Of a stretch of DNA of 64,000 bases, positions 29,166 through 39,352 are shown piece by piece. Made by a program: the position numbers and the translations under genes. The DNA is from Granulicella cerasi (GTDB lineage: Bacteria > Acidobacteriota > Terriglobia > Terriglobales > Acidobacteriaceae), in assembly GCF_025685575.1 (NCBI RefSeq), contig NZ_JAGSYD010000001.1:189852-253851 (forward strand), written 5' to 3'. Below the pieces are notes generated by a model that was given only the letters and a program-made list of their open reading frames with translations, searched no databases and was not told the origin of the DNA. Each line of letters starts with the position of its first letter. The first letter of the stretch is position 1.

Positions 29166-30407
29166 ATGAGTAAGCAAGCCCTCTTCAGCGCGAAGCGCTC
29201 TTACAGCCGCGCGGTCCTCGGCACCACTTCCGCAGTGGCCCTGCTGGCTGGAGCGACCGTTCTGCTCGCCACCGGCTGCGAAAAGAAAGAAGCAGCGCCG
29301 CAGTTTGGCCCGCTGCCCGTCTCGGTCGTTACCGTAGCTTCCGGCGACACGCCCCTGAACAACCAGTGGGTCGGCACGCTGGACGGCATGGTGAACGCCA
29401 CCATTCAGCCGCAGGTCACCGGCTACCTCGTCAAGCAGGACTACCGCGAAGGTTCGGCGGTCACTAAAGGCCAGGTGCTCTTCGAGATCGACCCGCGCAC
29501 CTTCCAGGCCGCGGTAGACCAGGCCAAGGGCCAGGTGGCTCAGGCGCAGGCGGCGCTGGTGCAGCAGCAGGCTGCGTTGAAGCTCGCACAGATCAACGTG
29601 ACGCGCGACACGCCGCTCGCGGAGCAGAAGGCGATTGCGCAGGCCACGCTGGACAACGAAGTGCAGACGCAGGCACAGGCCGAAGCCAATGTGAAGGCTG
29701 CGGAAGCGCAGATCGCCTCGGCAAAGGCGACGCTCGAGTCCGCGCAGATCAACCTCGGCTTCACCAAGGTCCGTTCGCTGATCTCCGGCGTTGCCGGTCA
29801 GGCTGTCACGCAGATGGGCAACCTGGTTTCGCCGCAGACGCAGCTCACCTCGGTCTCGCAGCTGGACCCGATCAAGGTCTACTTCTCGCTCAGCGATGGG
29901 GAGTACCTTGCGCTCGTCGGCCGCGCCGCGAAGGGTGACGCCGACCTGTTGAAGTCCGCCAGCAATGTGCCGCTCACGCTGACGCTCGCCAACGGCGACG
30001 CTTACCCCTACAAGGGCAAGATCGCTTTCGTCGACCGCCAGATGAACCAGCAGACGGGCGCCATCCGCATCGCGGCTGTCTTCCCGAACCCGAAGAGCGT
30101 GCTGCGTCCCGGCCAGTTTGGTCGCGTCTCCGCAACGACTGACCTGAAGCGTGGCGTGATCACCGTGCCGCAGGTTGCGGTTACGGATCTTCAGGGCATC
30201 AAGCAGGTCTACACCGTCGGCGCCGACAACAAGGTGCACATTCTCAACGTGCAGATCGGCGACGAATCTGGCAGCGACTTCATCGTGAACGGCGGATTGC
30301 AGCCGGGCACACGCGTCATCGTCGACAACCTTCAGAAGCTGAAGGAAGGCGCGCCGGTTTCGCCGCATGCAGCGGCACCGGCAGCCGCATCCACGGAAGC
30401 GAGGTAA
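29166..30407 (+). CDS. RND efflux periplasmic adaptor (membrane fusion protein)
   Basis: A 413-residue lipoprotein adaptor. The signal peptide has lipobox LATGC with Cys38. A lipoyl half GYLVKQDYREGSAVTKGQVLFEID follows, then a long alpha-helical hairpin rich in Gln/Ala (about residues 115-200), the second lipoyl half, and beta-barrel (KGKIAFVDRQMNQQTGAIRIAAVFPNP) and membrane-proximal domains. ATG 29166 has AAGGAG six bases upstream. It is the first gene of a three-gene pump operon under the likely control of the divergent TetR protein. It bridges the inner-membrane pump and outer-membrane channel. Confidence 0.95.
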   Translation: MSKQALFSAKRSYSRAVLGTTSAVALLAGATVLLATGCEKKEAAPQFGPLPVSVVTVASGDTPLNNQWVGTLDGMVNATIQPQVTGYLVKQDYREGSAVTKGQVLFEIDPRTFQAAVDQAKGQVAQAQAALVQQQAALKLAQINVTRDTPLAEQKAIAQATLDNEVQTQAQAEANVKAAEAQIASAKATLESAQINLGFTKVRSLISGVAGQAVTQMGNLVSPQTQLTSVSQLDPIKVYFSLSDGEYLALVGRAAKGDADLLKSASNVPLTLTLANGDAYPYKGKIAFVDRQMNQQTGAIRIAAVFPNPKSVLRPGQFGRVSATTDLKRGVITVPQVAVTDLQGIKQVYTVGADNKVHILNVQIGDESGSDFIVNGGLQPGTRVIVDNLQKLKEGAPVSPHAAAPAAASTEAR

Positions 30408-30414
30408 TTTCTCC

Positions 30415-33400
30415 GTGTCAAAATTCTTTATCCGTCGTCCCATCGTCGCAATCGTCATCGCGATCATCACGGTCATTGTGGGCCTGGTGTCGATGTTTAC
30501 GTTGCCGACCTCGCAGTATCCGAACATCGTCCCGCCGGAAATTCTGGTGCAGGCCACCTACCCCGGCGCCGATGCACGCACCCTTACCCAGGCCGTCGCT
30601 ACGCCGATCGAGCAGCAGATGAACGGCGTGGACAACATGCTGTACATGTACTCGGTGAACGCGAACAACGGTCAGACCGCGGTCTACGTCGACTTCGACG
30701 TGAAGACCAACGCGGACACCGACCAGATTCTGTCGCAGCTTCGTGTATCGCAGGCGCAGGCGCAGTTGCCCGCGCAGGTGACCACCGCGGGCCTCACCGT
30801 GCAGAAGGCGCTCACCTCGCCGCTCATGCTCGTCGGCATCAACTCCAGCAACAAGCAGTACACCGACAACTTCCTATCGAACTACGCGATCATCAACGTT
30901 GAGGACGAAATCGCGCGTCTGCCCGGCGTCAGCCGTGTGCAGGTGTTCGGTGGACAGTACGCTCTGCGCGTCTGGGTGAACCCCGACAAGATGGCGCAGC
31001 TCGGCGTCACCGCGACCGACGTCATCGCTGCCCTGCAGACACAGAACAACGTGAACCCTGCCGGTCAGATCGGCGCCGAGCCCGTACCGAACGGTCAGCA
31101 GTACACCTACACGGTGCGCACGCAGGGCCGTCTGGTACAGCCTGAGGAGTTCGGCAACATTGTTGTGCGTGCCAACGCTGACGGTTCTGTGCTGCACCTC
31201 AGCGACGTAGCGCGCATCGAGCTCGGCGAGCAGATGTACGGCATGAACGCCCGCTACAACGGCGCTCCCGCCGGCATGATGGCGATCTACCAGCTGCCCG
31301 GCTCCAACGCCGTGCAGGTGGCCGCCGCCGTCAACAAGCGCATGGCCGAGCTGCAGAAGAACTTCCCCCCGGGCATCCGCTACGACATCCCGCTCGACAC
31401 GACCAAGGCCGTGAGCGCGGGTATTCATGAAATCGTGCTGACGCTCGGCATCGCTCTCGCGCTCGTGATCCTGGTGGTGTTCCTCTTCCTCCAGGGCTGG
31501 CGCGCGACGTTGATCCCGCTGCTGGCTGTACCGGTGTCGTTGATCGGCACCTTCCTGCTCTTCCCTTTGCTCGGCTTCAGCATCAACACGCTGTCGCTCT
31601 TCGGTCTCGTACTCGCGATCGGTCTCGTCGTCGACGACGCCATCATCGTGGTGGAAGCGGTCGAACATCACATCGAGCAGGGCATGAGCCCCACCGATGC
31701 CACCTACAAGGCCATGGAAGAAGTGGGCGGACCGGTCGTCGCCATCGCTCTCATCCTGGCTGCGGTGTTCATCCCGACAGCAGCGATCCCCGGCATCACG
31801 GGTCGCCTGTATCAGCAGTTCGCTGTGACCATCGCCATCTCGGTGTTGATCTCGGCCTTCAACGCGCTGACGCTTTCGCCCGCACTTTCGGCGCTGCTGC
31901 TCAAGCCTAAGGACCACAACAAGAAGCCGGGCCTGCTCGGTCGCTTCTTCGACTGGTTCAACCGCATCTTCGGTCGCACGACAGATGCATACGTCGGCAC
32001 CTCGCGCGTGCTCATCCACAAGTCCGGCATCACCATGCTGGTGCTTGCGGGCATCGCGGTGGTGGCTGTGTTGATGGGCGCTCGCCTTCCTTCGGGCTTC
32101 ATTCCGCAGGAAGATCAGGGCTACCTCTTCGCTGCCATGCAGTTGCCGGACGCAGCGAGCATGCAGCGCACGCAGCAGGCTTCTGCTGAGGTGACGAAGG
32201 CACTGCTCGCCACGCCGGGCATCAACGGCGTCGTCGCCGTCAACGGCTTCAGCCTGCTGACGCAGGTGCAGAGCACCAACGCGGCCTTCTTCTTCATCGC
32301 GTTGAAGCCGTGGGATGACCGCACCTCGAAGGAAGAGCAGATCGACGCGATCCAGAAGTCTGTGGCGATGAAGCTTGGCGGCAACCCCGCCGGCCTCGCC
32401 TTCAGCTTCCCGCCGCCGGCCATTCCGGGTATCGGTACGTCGGGCGGTGTGACGATGATCGTCGAAGACCGCTCGGGCAAGGACAACCCTGACTTCCTCA
32501 CGCAGAACCTCTACGCCTTCCTCGGCGCGCTGAAGAACCGCAAGGAGATCGCAGCAGCCATCCCGTCGTATCTGCCCGCAGTACCGCAGCTCTACGCCGA
32601 AGTGGACCGCGAAAAGGCGATGCAGCAGCAGGTGGATCTCGGCAGCGTGTACAACACGATGTCGACCTTCATGGGCGGCTATCTCGTCAACTACTTCAAC
32701 CGCTTCGGTCGCCAGTGGCAGACGTACGTGGAAGCCGAAGGCGAGTCGCGTACGAAGATCGACAACATCAACCAGTTCTACGTGCGCAGTGCGAACGGCA
32801 GTCAGGTTCCTCTGGCCTCGCTCGTACACGTGAAGAAGATCAACGGACCTGAGTTCGTGATGCGCTTCAACGAGTACAACGCGGCACAGTTGAACATCAG
32901 CGCTGCACCGGGTGTCAGCTCGGGCCAGGTACGTCAGGCGCTTGAAGAAACCTTCAAGCAGACGATGCCGGAAGGCATGGGCTTTGACTACAACGGCATG
33001 AGCTATCAGGAGCAGAAGGCCGCGGAAGGCGTGCCGACGTGGGCCGTGTTCGCACTCTCACTGACCTTCGTCTTCCTCATCCTCGCTGCGCTGTATGAAA
33101 GCTGGACGCTGCCCTTCAGCGTGTTGCTCTCCACGCCGGTCGCTATCCTCGGTGCGTACCTTGCGCTGACGATGCGTTCGATGGAGAACGACATCTTCGC
33201 CACCATCGGTCTGGTCATGCTCATCGGCCTCTCCGCCAAGAACGCCATCCTGATCGTCGAGTTCGCCGTGCAGAACTACAAGAGCGGCATGACGATCGCG
33301 GAGTCCGCACTCGAAGCTGCGAAGCTGCGCTTCCGCCCGATCATCATGACGGCGCTCGCGTTCATCTTCGGCTGCTTGCCGCTGTGGACGGCCTCGGGTT

Positions 33401-33639
33401 CCGGTGCGGTTTCGCGTCGCATCCTCGGCACGGTGGTGATCGGTGGCATGTTGCTCGCCTCGGTCGTCGGCATCCTCATGGTGCCGGTTACGTTCTCGGT
33501 GGTGGAGTTCCTCGCGCACCGCTTCCGTAAGGGCGGCAAGGGCACGAACATGGACTCCAACCCCGACTTCGATCCGAAGGAAGCGGGCAAGGCCGCTGGC
33601 CTGCATAACGATAATGCCTCGGAAGGAGGTCACGCTTAA
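30415..33639 (+). CDS. RND efflux transporter, hydrophobe/amphiphile (HAE-1) type
   Basis: A 1074-residue inner-membrane pump. It opens with SKFFIRRPIVAIVIAIITVIVG and shows twelve membrane segments with two large periplasmic loops. The proton relay Asp pair is in VVDDAIIVVEAVEHH (residues 405-406), with GLSAKNAILIVEFA in the second half. HAE-1 pumps expel drugs, solvents, dyes and detergents by proton antiport. The start is GTG 30415 with GAGG ten bases upstream, seven bases past the adaptor stop. The end shares one base with the next ATG (TAATG), so the outer-membrane partner is translationally coupled. Confidence 0.97.
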   Translation: MSKFFIRRPIVAIVIAIITVIVGLVSMFTLPTSQYPNIVPPEILVQATYPGADARTLTQAVATPIEQQMNGVDNMLYMYSVNANNGQTAVYVDFDVKTNADTDQILSQLRVSQAQAQLPAQVTTAGLTVQKALTSPLMLVGINSSNKQYTDNFLSNYAIINVEDEIARLPGVSRVQVFGGQYALRVWVNPDKMAQLGVTATDVIAALQTQNNVNPAGQIGAEPVPNGQQYTYTVRTQGRLVQPEEFGNIVVRANADGSVLHLSDVARIELGEQMYGMNARYNGAPAGMMAIYQLPGSNAVQVAAAVNKRMAELQKNFPPGIRYDIPLDTTKAVSAGIHEIVLTLGIALALVILVVFLFLQGWRATLIPLLAVPVSLIGTFLLFPLLGFSINTLSLFGLVLAIGLVVDDAIIVVEAVEHHIEQGMSPTDATYKAMEEVGGPVVAIALILAAVFIPTAAIPGITGRLYQQFAVTIAISVLISAFNALTLSPALSALLLKPKDHNKKPGLLGRFFDWFNRIFGRTTDAYVGTSRVLIHKSGITMLVLAGIAVVAVLMGARLPSGFIPQEDQGYLFAAMQLPDAASMQRTQQASAEVTKALLATPGINGVVAVNGFSLLTQVQSTNAAFFFIALKPWDDRTSKEEQIDAIQKSVAMKLGGNPAGLAFSFPPPAIPGIGTSGGVTMIVEDRSGKDNPDFLTQNLYAFLGALKNRKEIAAAIPSYLPAVPQLYAEVDREKAMQQQVDLGSVYNTMSTFMGGYLVNYFNRFGRQWQTYVEAEGESRTKIDNINQFYVRSANGSQVPLASLVHVKKINGPEFVMRFNEYNAAQLNISAAPGVSSGQVRQALEETFKQTMPEGMGFDYNGMSYQEQKAAEGVPTWAVFALSLTFVFLILAALYESWTLPFSVLLSTPVAILGAYLALTMRSMENDIFATIGLVMLIGLSAKNAILIVEFAVQNYKSGMTIAESALEAAKLRFRPIIMTALAFIFGCLPLWTASGSGAVSRRILGTVVIGGMLLASVVGILMVPVTFSVVEFLAHRFRKGGKGTNMDSNPDFDPKEAGKAAGLHNDNASEGGHA

Positions 33640-35066
33640 TGACTCCGTTCACACAGTCCTTCTCTTTACGTAAGGCCTCGGCAGCAACGCTGATGTTTGC
33701 AGCGTTGCTGACCACGGGCTGCCTCGGCCCGAAGTACAAGCGCCCGGATGTGCAGGCACCGCCTGCCTTCCGCGGCGCGGACAACGCCGAGATCTCGAGC
33801 GATCCCAAGGCCTCGCTCGGTGATCAGCAATGGAGCGCGGTCTTCCGCGAGCCGGAGCTGCAGCAACTCATCACACAGGCGCTCACCGCGAACTACGACA
33901 TTCGCATCGCCGCTCAGCGTGTGCTCGAAGCGCAGTCGCAGGTGAAGATTACCCGCGCCGCGCAGTTCCCCACGCTCAACGCGGGCGGATCGGGCGCCGG
34001 TGCGTACCTGCCTAACTCGCTTTCGAACACGCTCGGCGAAAACCCGCTGGCGTTCGGCAGCTTCAATCTGTCGGCGGCATGGACTCCGGATTTCTGGGGC
34101 CAGTACCGCAAGCAGACCGAAGCCGCACGCGACCAGATGCTCGCTCAGCAATGGGCGCAGAAGGCCGTGCGCATGACGCTCGTGGGCCAGGTGGCGACGA
34201 GCTACTTCACGCTGCGTTCGCTCGACGAGCAACTCCTCATCGCGCGCAACACGCTGAAGGCTCGACAGGACTCCGTCGACCTGACGCGCAAGCTCAGCGA
34301 CGGTGGCCGCGCGCCGATCTCCGACCTGCGCCAGGCAGAGCAGTTGCTCTACACCGCGCAGGCAACGATCCCGCAGCTCGAGCAGCAGCGTGATCAGCAG
34401 GAGAACGCGATGCGTCTGCTGCTGGGCCAGACGCCCGGCACGGTCGTGCACACGGACAAGGAAGCACTCGCACCCATTCCGGAGTCGCTGCCCGTCGGCA
34501 TTCCGTCGCAGTTGCTGGAGCGTCGTCCTGACATCCAGCAGGCGGAAGCGCAGTTGATGGCGGCGAACGCGCAGGTCGGCGTGGCACGCGCACAGTTCTT
34601 CCCGTCGCTTTCGCTGAGCGCCTCCGCGGGTCTCGGCGGCAACGACTGGAACAACCTCTTCGATCCCTCGGGCCACACGGTCTATGGCATCGGCTCGCTG
34701 GCGCAACCGATCTTTGCCGGTGGCAAGATCAAGGGCAACTACGAGCTGTCGAAACAGCAGAAGGAAGAGATGGTCCTGACGTATCAGAAGACCATCCTCG
34801 GCGCCTTCCGCGATGTTTCGAACGCACTGATCGCGACCAACAAGCAGAAGCAGATGCGTGAAGCGCAGCAGAAGCTTGTGGATGCGGCGCAGGATGCTTC
34901 GCGGCTTGCACGTATGCGCTATCAGGCTGGCGCAACGACGTACCTCGAAGTGCTGACCAACGACACCAACCTCTTCTCTGCGCAGTTGAACCTCATCAAC
35001 GCAGAACAGAGCGAGGCACTCTCGCTGGTGCAGCTCTATCAGGCACTCGGCGGCGGCTGGCAGTAA
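33639..35066 (+). CDS. outer-membrane efflux channel (NodT/OprM family lipoprotein)
   Basis: A 475-residue channel protein. Lipobox LLTTGC places the acylated Cys at 28, followed by the family opening LGPKYKRPDVQAP. Two OEP repeats are visible, including SYFTLRSLDEQLLIARNTLKARQDSVDLTRK and the later RYQAGATTYLEVLTNDTNLFSAQLNL. The periplasmic alpha-barrel should dock on the adaptor encoded two genes upstream. ATG overlaps the preceding stop. The gene ends the operon and is followed by a hairpin terminator. Confidence 0.95.
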   Translation: MTPFTQSFSLRKASAATLMFAALLTTGCLGPKYKRPDVQAPPAFRGADNAEISSDPKASLGDQQWSAVFREPELQQLITQALTANYDIRIAAQRVLEAQSQVKITRAAQFPTLNAGGSGAGAYLPNSLSNTLGENPLAFGSFNLSAAWTPDFWGQYRKQTEAARDQMLAQQWAQKAVRMTLVGQVATSYFTLRSLDEQLLIARNTLKARQDSVDLTRKLSDGGRAPISDLRQAEQLLYTAQATIPQLEQQRDQQENAMRLLLGQTPGTVVHTDKEALAPIPESLPVGIPSQLLERRPDIQQAEAQLMAANAQVGVARAQFFPSLSLSASAGLGGNDWNNLFDPSGHTVYGIGSLAQPIFAGGKIKGNYELSKQQKEEMVLTYQKTILGAFRDVSNALIATNKQKQMREAQQKLVDAAQDASRLARMRYQAGATTYLEVLTNDTNLFSAQLNLINAEQSEALSLVQLYQALGGGWQ

Positions 35067-35088
35067 GTCTCAACGCAACGCAACAAAC

Positions 35089-35117
35089 AACGGCCTGCGC
35101 ACCACGCGCAGGCCGTT
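35089..35117 (+). terminator. terminator of the RND pump operon
   Basis: Perfect twelve-base stem AACGGCCTGCGC (35089-35100) and GCGCAGGCCGTT (35106-35117), loop ACCAC, followed by GTTCTTTCTTCTC. It starts 22 bases after the channel gene stop. Confidence 0.85.
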
Positions 35118-35171
35118 GTTCTTTCTTCTCCTCACCTTACCCGATAGTCTTGATATCCTTCGCGCTGCGAC

Positions 35172-35296
35172 GAACCGGGTGCCCCAGGTCTCGGTTTGCT
35201 GAGACCTGGGTTGCAGGGTGCATGAGGAAACCACAAGCCTTGCAACAACAGGAGTCACTCACCTCTCTCTCCCACCTCTCAACGTCGAGAGGTGGG
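35172..35296. repeat. F1 hairpin element, inverted pair
   Basis: Copy a: CCCAGGTCTC (35183-35192) with GAGACCTGGG (35201-35210). Copy b: CCCACCTCTC (35271-35280) with GAGAGGTGGG (35287-35296). Stem positions five and six are changed on both arms together (GG/CC to CC/GG). It lies between the converging pump operon and AsmA-like gene. Confidence 0.85.
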
Positions 35297-35305
35297 AACG
35301 CGACA

Positions 35306-37162
35306 TTACTTCTCCGGCGCGCGATCCTTCTTCTCCTCCGCCTGATCCTTCGCAAGCTTTTCTTTCTCCTTCTCCGCCTGCGCCTTCATCTTGGCGTAGT
35401 TCTTCGCGTCTTTTTCTTTCTGCTTGCGCTCTTCCTCGGGTGTGGGCTTCTTCTTGTCGTACTTCATCTCGCCCATCGACTGCTTGATCTTCATACCCTT
35501 GCCGATCTCGGCAGCCGTGTCGTCACCATGCTTGAAGGCAAGACCGAAGTGCAGATCGTCCTTGATGCCAGAGATCTCGATCGGCAACTGCACGCCCGCA
35601 CCGTTCTTCTTGAAGAGCGGATCGACCGGCTTCAGCAACCAACTCTTCCAGCCACTGATCATCTGCGAAGCCGTGGCGTCGGTGCGCACGATGCCCTTGA
35701 AGTCGAACGCCTCATCCGTCAGGCCGTACACGCCCTGCATCTTGATGTGCGCGCCCGGCATTTCGTACACGATGTTGTTGAACATCGCCTGCCCGTTCTT
35801 CAGCACGAACGCTGTTTTCACCTGGCCGGTCACATCGGGCGAGCCATTCGTTGCGGCAATCGCCATCGTGTCCGCTTTGCCCTGCGCGCGCTGGCTCAGG
35901 CCATCCATGCGGTCCTGAAGCTTCTGGTTCGTCAGCACCATGCCGTTGATCGTGATGTTGCCCGCCAACTCGATCTTCTGTGCAACGCGCTCCTTGCCCG
36001 GAGGAATGTGAATGTGCGTCTTCAGCGAAAGCACGCCGTGCATCACCGGCTTCGGGCCCTTCATCGCAAGAGCCAGCACGTCACGCATCTGTCCCTTGTC
36101 GATCGTCGCATCGAGGTTCACATCATGTCCCTTCCCCTTGATGTTCACAATCGAGCCGCTGCAGAGGATCGGCGTGCCGCCAAGCATCGCGTGTACAGGA
36201 TCAAGCGTCGTGTCGCCGGTCGTGGCATCCACATAGGCGTGATACTGCGTGTGCAGCGGCACCGGACGATCGCTGATGTCGAGCGAGAAGTTGTCTACAT
36301 CCGCTTCGCCATCCGTGGTCATCTTCTCCAGCACACCCACGAACTTGCCCTTCGCATTCATGATGCCGCCCAGACCTTTGATCGAATCCATGTCTGCGTT
36401 GTTGAAGGTGTAATCACCATCAACGTACGTCTGGCGAGGGTTCTCCGCATTCCACGGACCAACGTGTCCCTGCGCGTGAATCTCGCCCTTGGGAATCGGG
36501 TTCTGGATGACGGTCGTATACGTGGCCGGGTGGCTTGCGCCCAGATCATGCACATACAGATCGTCGAGGTCCCACTCCTTGGACTCCTTGTTCGGGTCCT
36601 TGTTCTCGATGATCAGGCGCACCCTGCGACCGCGGAGTTCGTCCACGATGAAGGCGATCTTCGGCTTGGTCCTGGGGTTCGTCGGGTCGGCGGCCGTGCC
36701 ATTGTCCTTGGGTCCGAAGAGCTTCTTGCGCTCCTCGCCCGCAGGCAGGTCCACGGTAACGCCTTCCACGTTCACCACGCTGATGTGTGTCTTCGGACGC
36801 ATCAACTCACCCCAGGTGGAACGGAAGGTGAAGCGGTCCACGCCAATCAGCACACGATGCGGGTCGGTCTTGCCCTGGATCCCACCCGGAGGCGGAGCGT
36901 TGTACGGCACGCGCAGTCCGCCGCCCGTGACCTCGATACCCTTCAGCAGCGAAATGTCCAGCGTGTCCAGCTCGACGTTCGTATTCAGCCGCTCCGAGAG
37001 TGTAGCGATGATGCGTTTGCGGAGAATGGGCGCTGCGTTATGCAACACATATTCGGCCACGGCAAAAAACGCCACGACCACCACCAGAACACTACCTGCG
37101 GTCCACTTGAACCAACCGCTCTGCCACCAGCTTCGACGCGTCCGCTCTGCTGTCGCCATCAT
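35306..37162 (-). CDS. AsmA-like envelope protein
   Basis: A 618-residue protein with one N-terminal membrane helix (KWTAGSVLVVVVAFFAVAEYVL), then beta-rich repeats typical of AsmA/TamB-type proteins: LSERLNTNVELDTLDISLLKG near the start and AQKIELAGNITINGMVLTNQKLQD, then FKGIVRTDATASQMISG near the end. The last 60 residues are Lys/Glu-rich and probably helical in the periplasm. AsmA-like proteins are thought to move or place phospholipids between membranes. Two ATG codons (37162, 37159) are possible starts. It has no operon partner; a weak ribosome site is seen. Confidence 0.78.
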   Translation of the reverse strand: MMATAERTRRSWWQSGWFKWTAGSVLVVVVAFFAVAEYVLHNAAPILRKRIIATLSERLNTNVELDTLDISLLKGIEVTGGGLRVPYNAPPPGGIQGKTDPHRVLIGVDRFTFRSTWGELMRPKTHISVVNVEGVTVDLPAGEERKKLFGPKDNGTAADPTNPRTKPKIAFIVDELRGRRVRLIIENKDPNKESKEWDLDDLYVHDLGASHPATYTTVIQNPIPKGEIHAQGHVGPWNAENPRQTYVDGDYTFNNADMDSIKGLGGIMNAKGKFVGVLEKMTTDGEADVDNFSLDISDRPVPLHTQYHAYVDATTGDTTLDPVHAMLGGTPILCSGSIVNIKGKGHDVNLDATIDKGQMRDVLALAMKGPKPVMHGVLSLKTHIHIPPGKERVAQKIELAGNITINGMVLTNQKLQDRMDGLSQRAQGKADTMAIAATNGSPDVTGQVKTAFVLKNGQAMFNNIVYEMPGAHIKMQGVYGLTDEAFDFKGIVRTDATASQMISGWKSWLLKPVDPLFKKNGAGVQLPIEISGIKDDLHFGLAFKHGDDTAAEIGKGMKIKQSMGEMKYDKKKPTPEEERKQKEKDAKNYAKMKAQAEKEKEKLAKDQAEEKKDRAPEK

Positions 37163-37279
37163 TCGCTCACCGTTCGAGCTACATCCTTACGGGGATGTGT
37201 CGCCTTCGTTCCTGTTTGGATGCGCTCAACAAGATTCCCGCTGCCGGAAGCTACACGATAAGGTGCGAAAATAGAGGGG

Positions 37280-39352
37280 ATGCTTCAACTCTCAGGCGCC
37301 GGCAAACGTTTCGGCCACAAGCTCCTCTTTCAAGACGCCAACTGGCTGATCACGCCCAACGAGCGCACCGGTCTCGTGGGCGGCAACGGCACAGGTAAGT
37401 CCACGCTGCTCAAGATCATCGCCGGTGTCGAGGGCCTCGACTACGGCCAGCGCACGCTGGTCAAAGGCATGACCATCGGCTACCTGCCGCAGGACGGCCT
37501 GGCGCTCGTGGGCAAGACCGTCTTCGAGGAGTGCCTCTCGGTCTTCGACGAACTCCGCAACATGGAGAAGGAGGCCGAAGAGATCACGCACGTGCTCTCC
37601 ACCGCCGACCCGAAGAGCAAAGAGTACGAGGCCGCAGCCGATCGCTACTCAGAGATCGCCGACCACCTGCACGCGCACGACATCTACACGCTCGACGCGC
37701 AGGTGGGTGCAGTGCTGCAGGGCCTCGGCTTCAGCAAAGAAGACTGGGAGCGCAAGACCGAGGAGTTCTCCGGCGGCTGGCAGATGCGCATCGCGCTCGC
37801 CAAGCTGCTGCTGCAGAAGCCTTCGCTGCTGCTGCTCGACGAGCCGACGAACCATCTCGACCTCGAAAGCCGCAACTGGCTCGAAGAGTACCTGAACACC
37901 TACGAGAACGCGTTCATCCTCATCTCGCACGACCGCTACTTCCTCAACGCCGTCATCAAGAAGACGGTGGAGGTGTGGAACAAGCGGATGCACGTCTACC
38001 ACGGCAACTATGACAAGTACCTCGTGCTGAAGGAAGAGCGCAAGACGCAGCTCATCGCCGCGTACAAAAACCAGAAGGACCGCATCGACGCGCTCGAGGC
38101 CTTCATCAATCGCTTCCGAGCGCAGGCTACCAAGGCCAAGCAGGTGCAGTCGCGCATCAAGGAACTCGAGAAGATCGAGCGCATCGAGATCCCCGAAGAG
38201 GAAGCGACGATCCACTTCAGCTTCCCGCAGCCTCCGGCGTCGGGTCGCACCGTGCTTGAGGTCAACGGCCTCGTCAAGGACTACCCCGCGCCCGATGGCG
38301 GCACCAAGCACGTGCTCGCGGGCCTCGACTTCACCGTCGAGCGCGGCGACCGCATCGCGCTTGTCGGCATGAACGGTGCCGGTAAGTCCACGCTCATGCG
38401 TTTGCTCGCAGGCTTCGACAAGCCGACCGCCGGCACGATCAAGCACGGCCACAACGTGCTCGCCGACTACTTCGCGCAGGACCAGTACAAGGTGCTCGAC
38501 GGCAACGCCGAGATGCTTACCGACATCACCGGCTCGAACCCGCGCGTGGACACCGTGACGCTGCGTTCGCTGCTCGGATGCTTCATGTTCTCCGGCGACG
38601 ATGTGTACAAGAAGCTGGGCGTGCTGAGCGGTGGCGAACGCAACCGCTACGCCATGGCGAAGATGCTCGTCAGCCCCGCAAACCTGCTGCTGCTCGACGA
38701 GCCGACGAACCATCTCGATCTGCGCGCGAAAGACGTTCTGCTCGAAGCGATTCGCGACTTCACCGGCACGGTGATCTTCGTCTCGCACGATCGCTACTTC
38801 ATCGACGCACTCGCCACGCGCGTCTTCGAGGTCGAGGACAAGCGCCTGCACATCTACCCTGGCAACTACGAGGACTATCTCTTCCGCAAGGGCGGCGGCC
38901 TGGCCGCGAAGCCTGCAGAAGACCTGCCCGGTGGCAAGGTGGACTCTGCTACCGGCATGTTGAAGCCGGTGAAGCAGGTCGGCGTTGCCGAAGAGCCGAA
39001 GAAGAGCGAGCCGATTGTGATCGCCAGCGAGAACTTCGAGGAGGCCTTCCCTTCGACGCATGAGATCGCAGGTTCACTCCAGCCCGTAGCACCGGCCGCG
39101 CCGAAGCCGCAGGTAAAGCGTCTGAACCCGTTCAAGCTGAAGGAACTCGAGAACAAGGTGAACGCGCTCGAAGACGAGCTTGGCGACATCGATGCGCGCA
39201 TCAAGGCCGCCGAGCAGCAGCAGGCGATGTTTACCAGCGCAGAGTCCGCACAGAAGCTCGCCGCAGAGATCGCATCACTCTACTCGCAGCAAGTCGCAAA
39301 GACCACCGAGTGGGAAGAGCTGGCACAACAGCTTGAGGAGCAACAAAGCTAA
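37280..39352 (+). CDS. ABC-F family ATPase (Uup/YdiF-like)
   Basis: A 690-residue soluble protein with two nucleotide-binding domains and no membrane helices. Walker A motifs are GGNGTGKST (34-42) and GMNGAGKST (about 363-371); signatures are FSGGW in the first and LSGGE in the second; both have LLLLDEPTNHLDL. An interdomain linker with RIKELEKIERIEIPEE and a C-terminal coiled coil (KLKELENKVNALEDEL) are present. ABC-F proteins act on the ribosome, in translation control or antibiotic protection. The first-domain signature deviates from LSGGQ, as in some Uup/YdiF members. The next gene overlaps by one base. Confidence 0.93.
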   Translation: MLQLSGAGKRFGHKLLFQDANWLITPNERTGLVGGNGTGKSTLLKIIAGVEGLDYGQRTLVKGMTIGYLPQDGLALVGKTVFEECLSVFDELRNMEKEAEEITHVLSTADPKSKEYEAAADRYSEIADHLHAHDIYTLDAQVGAVLQGLGFSKEDWERKTEEFSGGWQMRIALAKLLLQKPSLLLLDEPTNHLDLESRNWLEEYLNTYENAFILISHDRYFLNAVIKKTVEVWNKRMHVYHGNYDKYLVLKEERKTQLIAAYKNQKDRIDALEAFINRFRAQATKAKQVQSRIKELEKIERIEIPEEEATIHFSFPQPPASGRTVLEVNGLVKDYPAPDGGTKHVLAGLDFTVERGDRIALVGMNGAGKSTLMRLLAGFDKPTAGTIKHGHNVLADYFAQDQYKVLDGNAEMLTDITGSNPRVDTVTLRSLLGCFMFSGDDVYKKLGVLSGGERNRYAMAKMLVSPANLLLLDEPTNHLDLRAKDVLLEAIRDFTGTVIFVSHDRYFIDALATRVFEVEDKRLHIYPGNYEDYLFRKGGGLAAKPAEDLPGGKVDSATGMLKPVKQVGVAEEPKKSEPIVIASENFEEAFPSTHEIAGSLQPVAPAAPKPQVKRLNPFKLKELENKVNALEDELGDIDARIKAAEQQQAMFTSAESAQKLAAEIASLYSQQVAKTTEWEELAQQLEEQQS

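Noticed and set aside
30874..32829. 651-codon minus-strand frame opposite the RND pump
   Set aside because: Antisense shadow, very rich in Arg, His, Asp and Glu, without ribosome site or domain.
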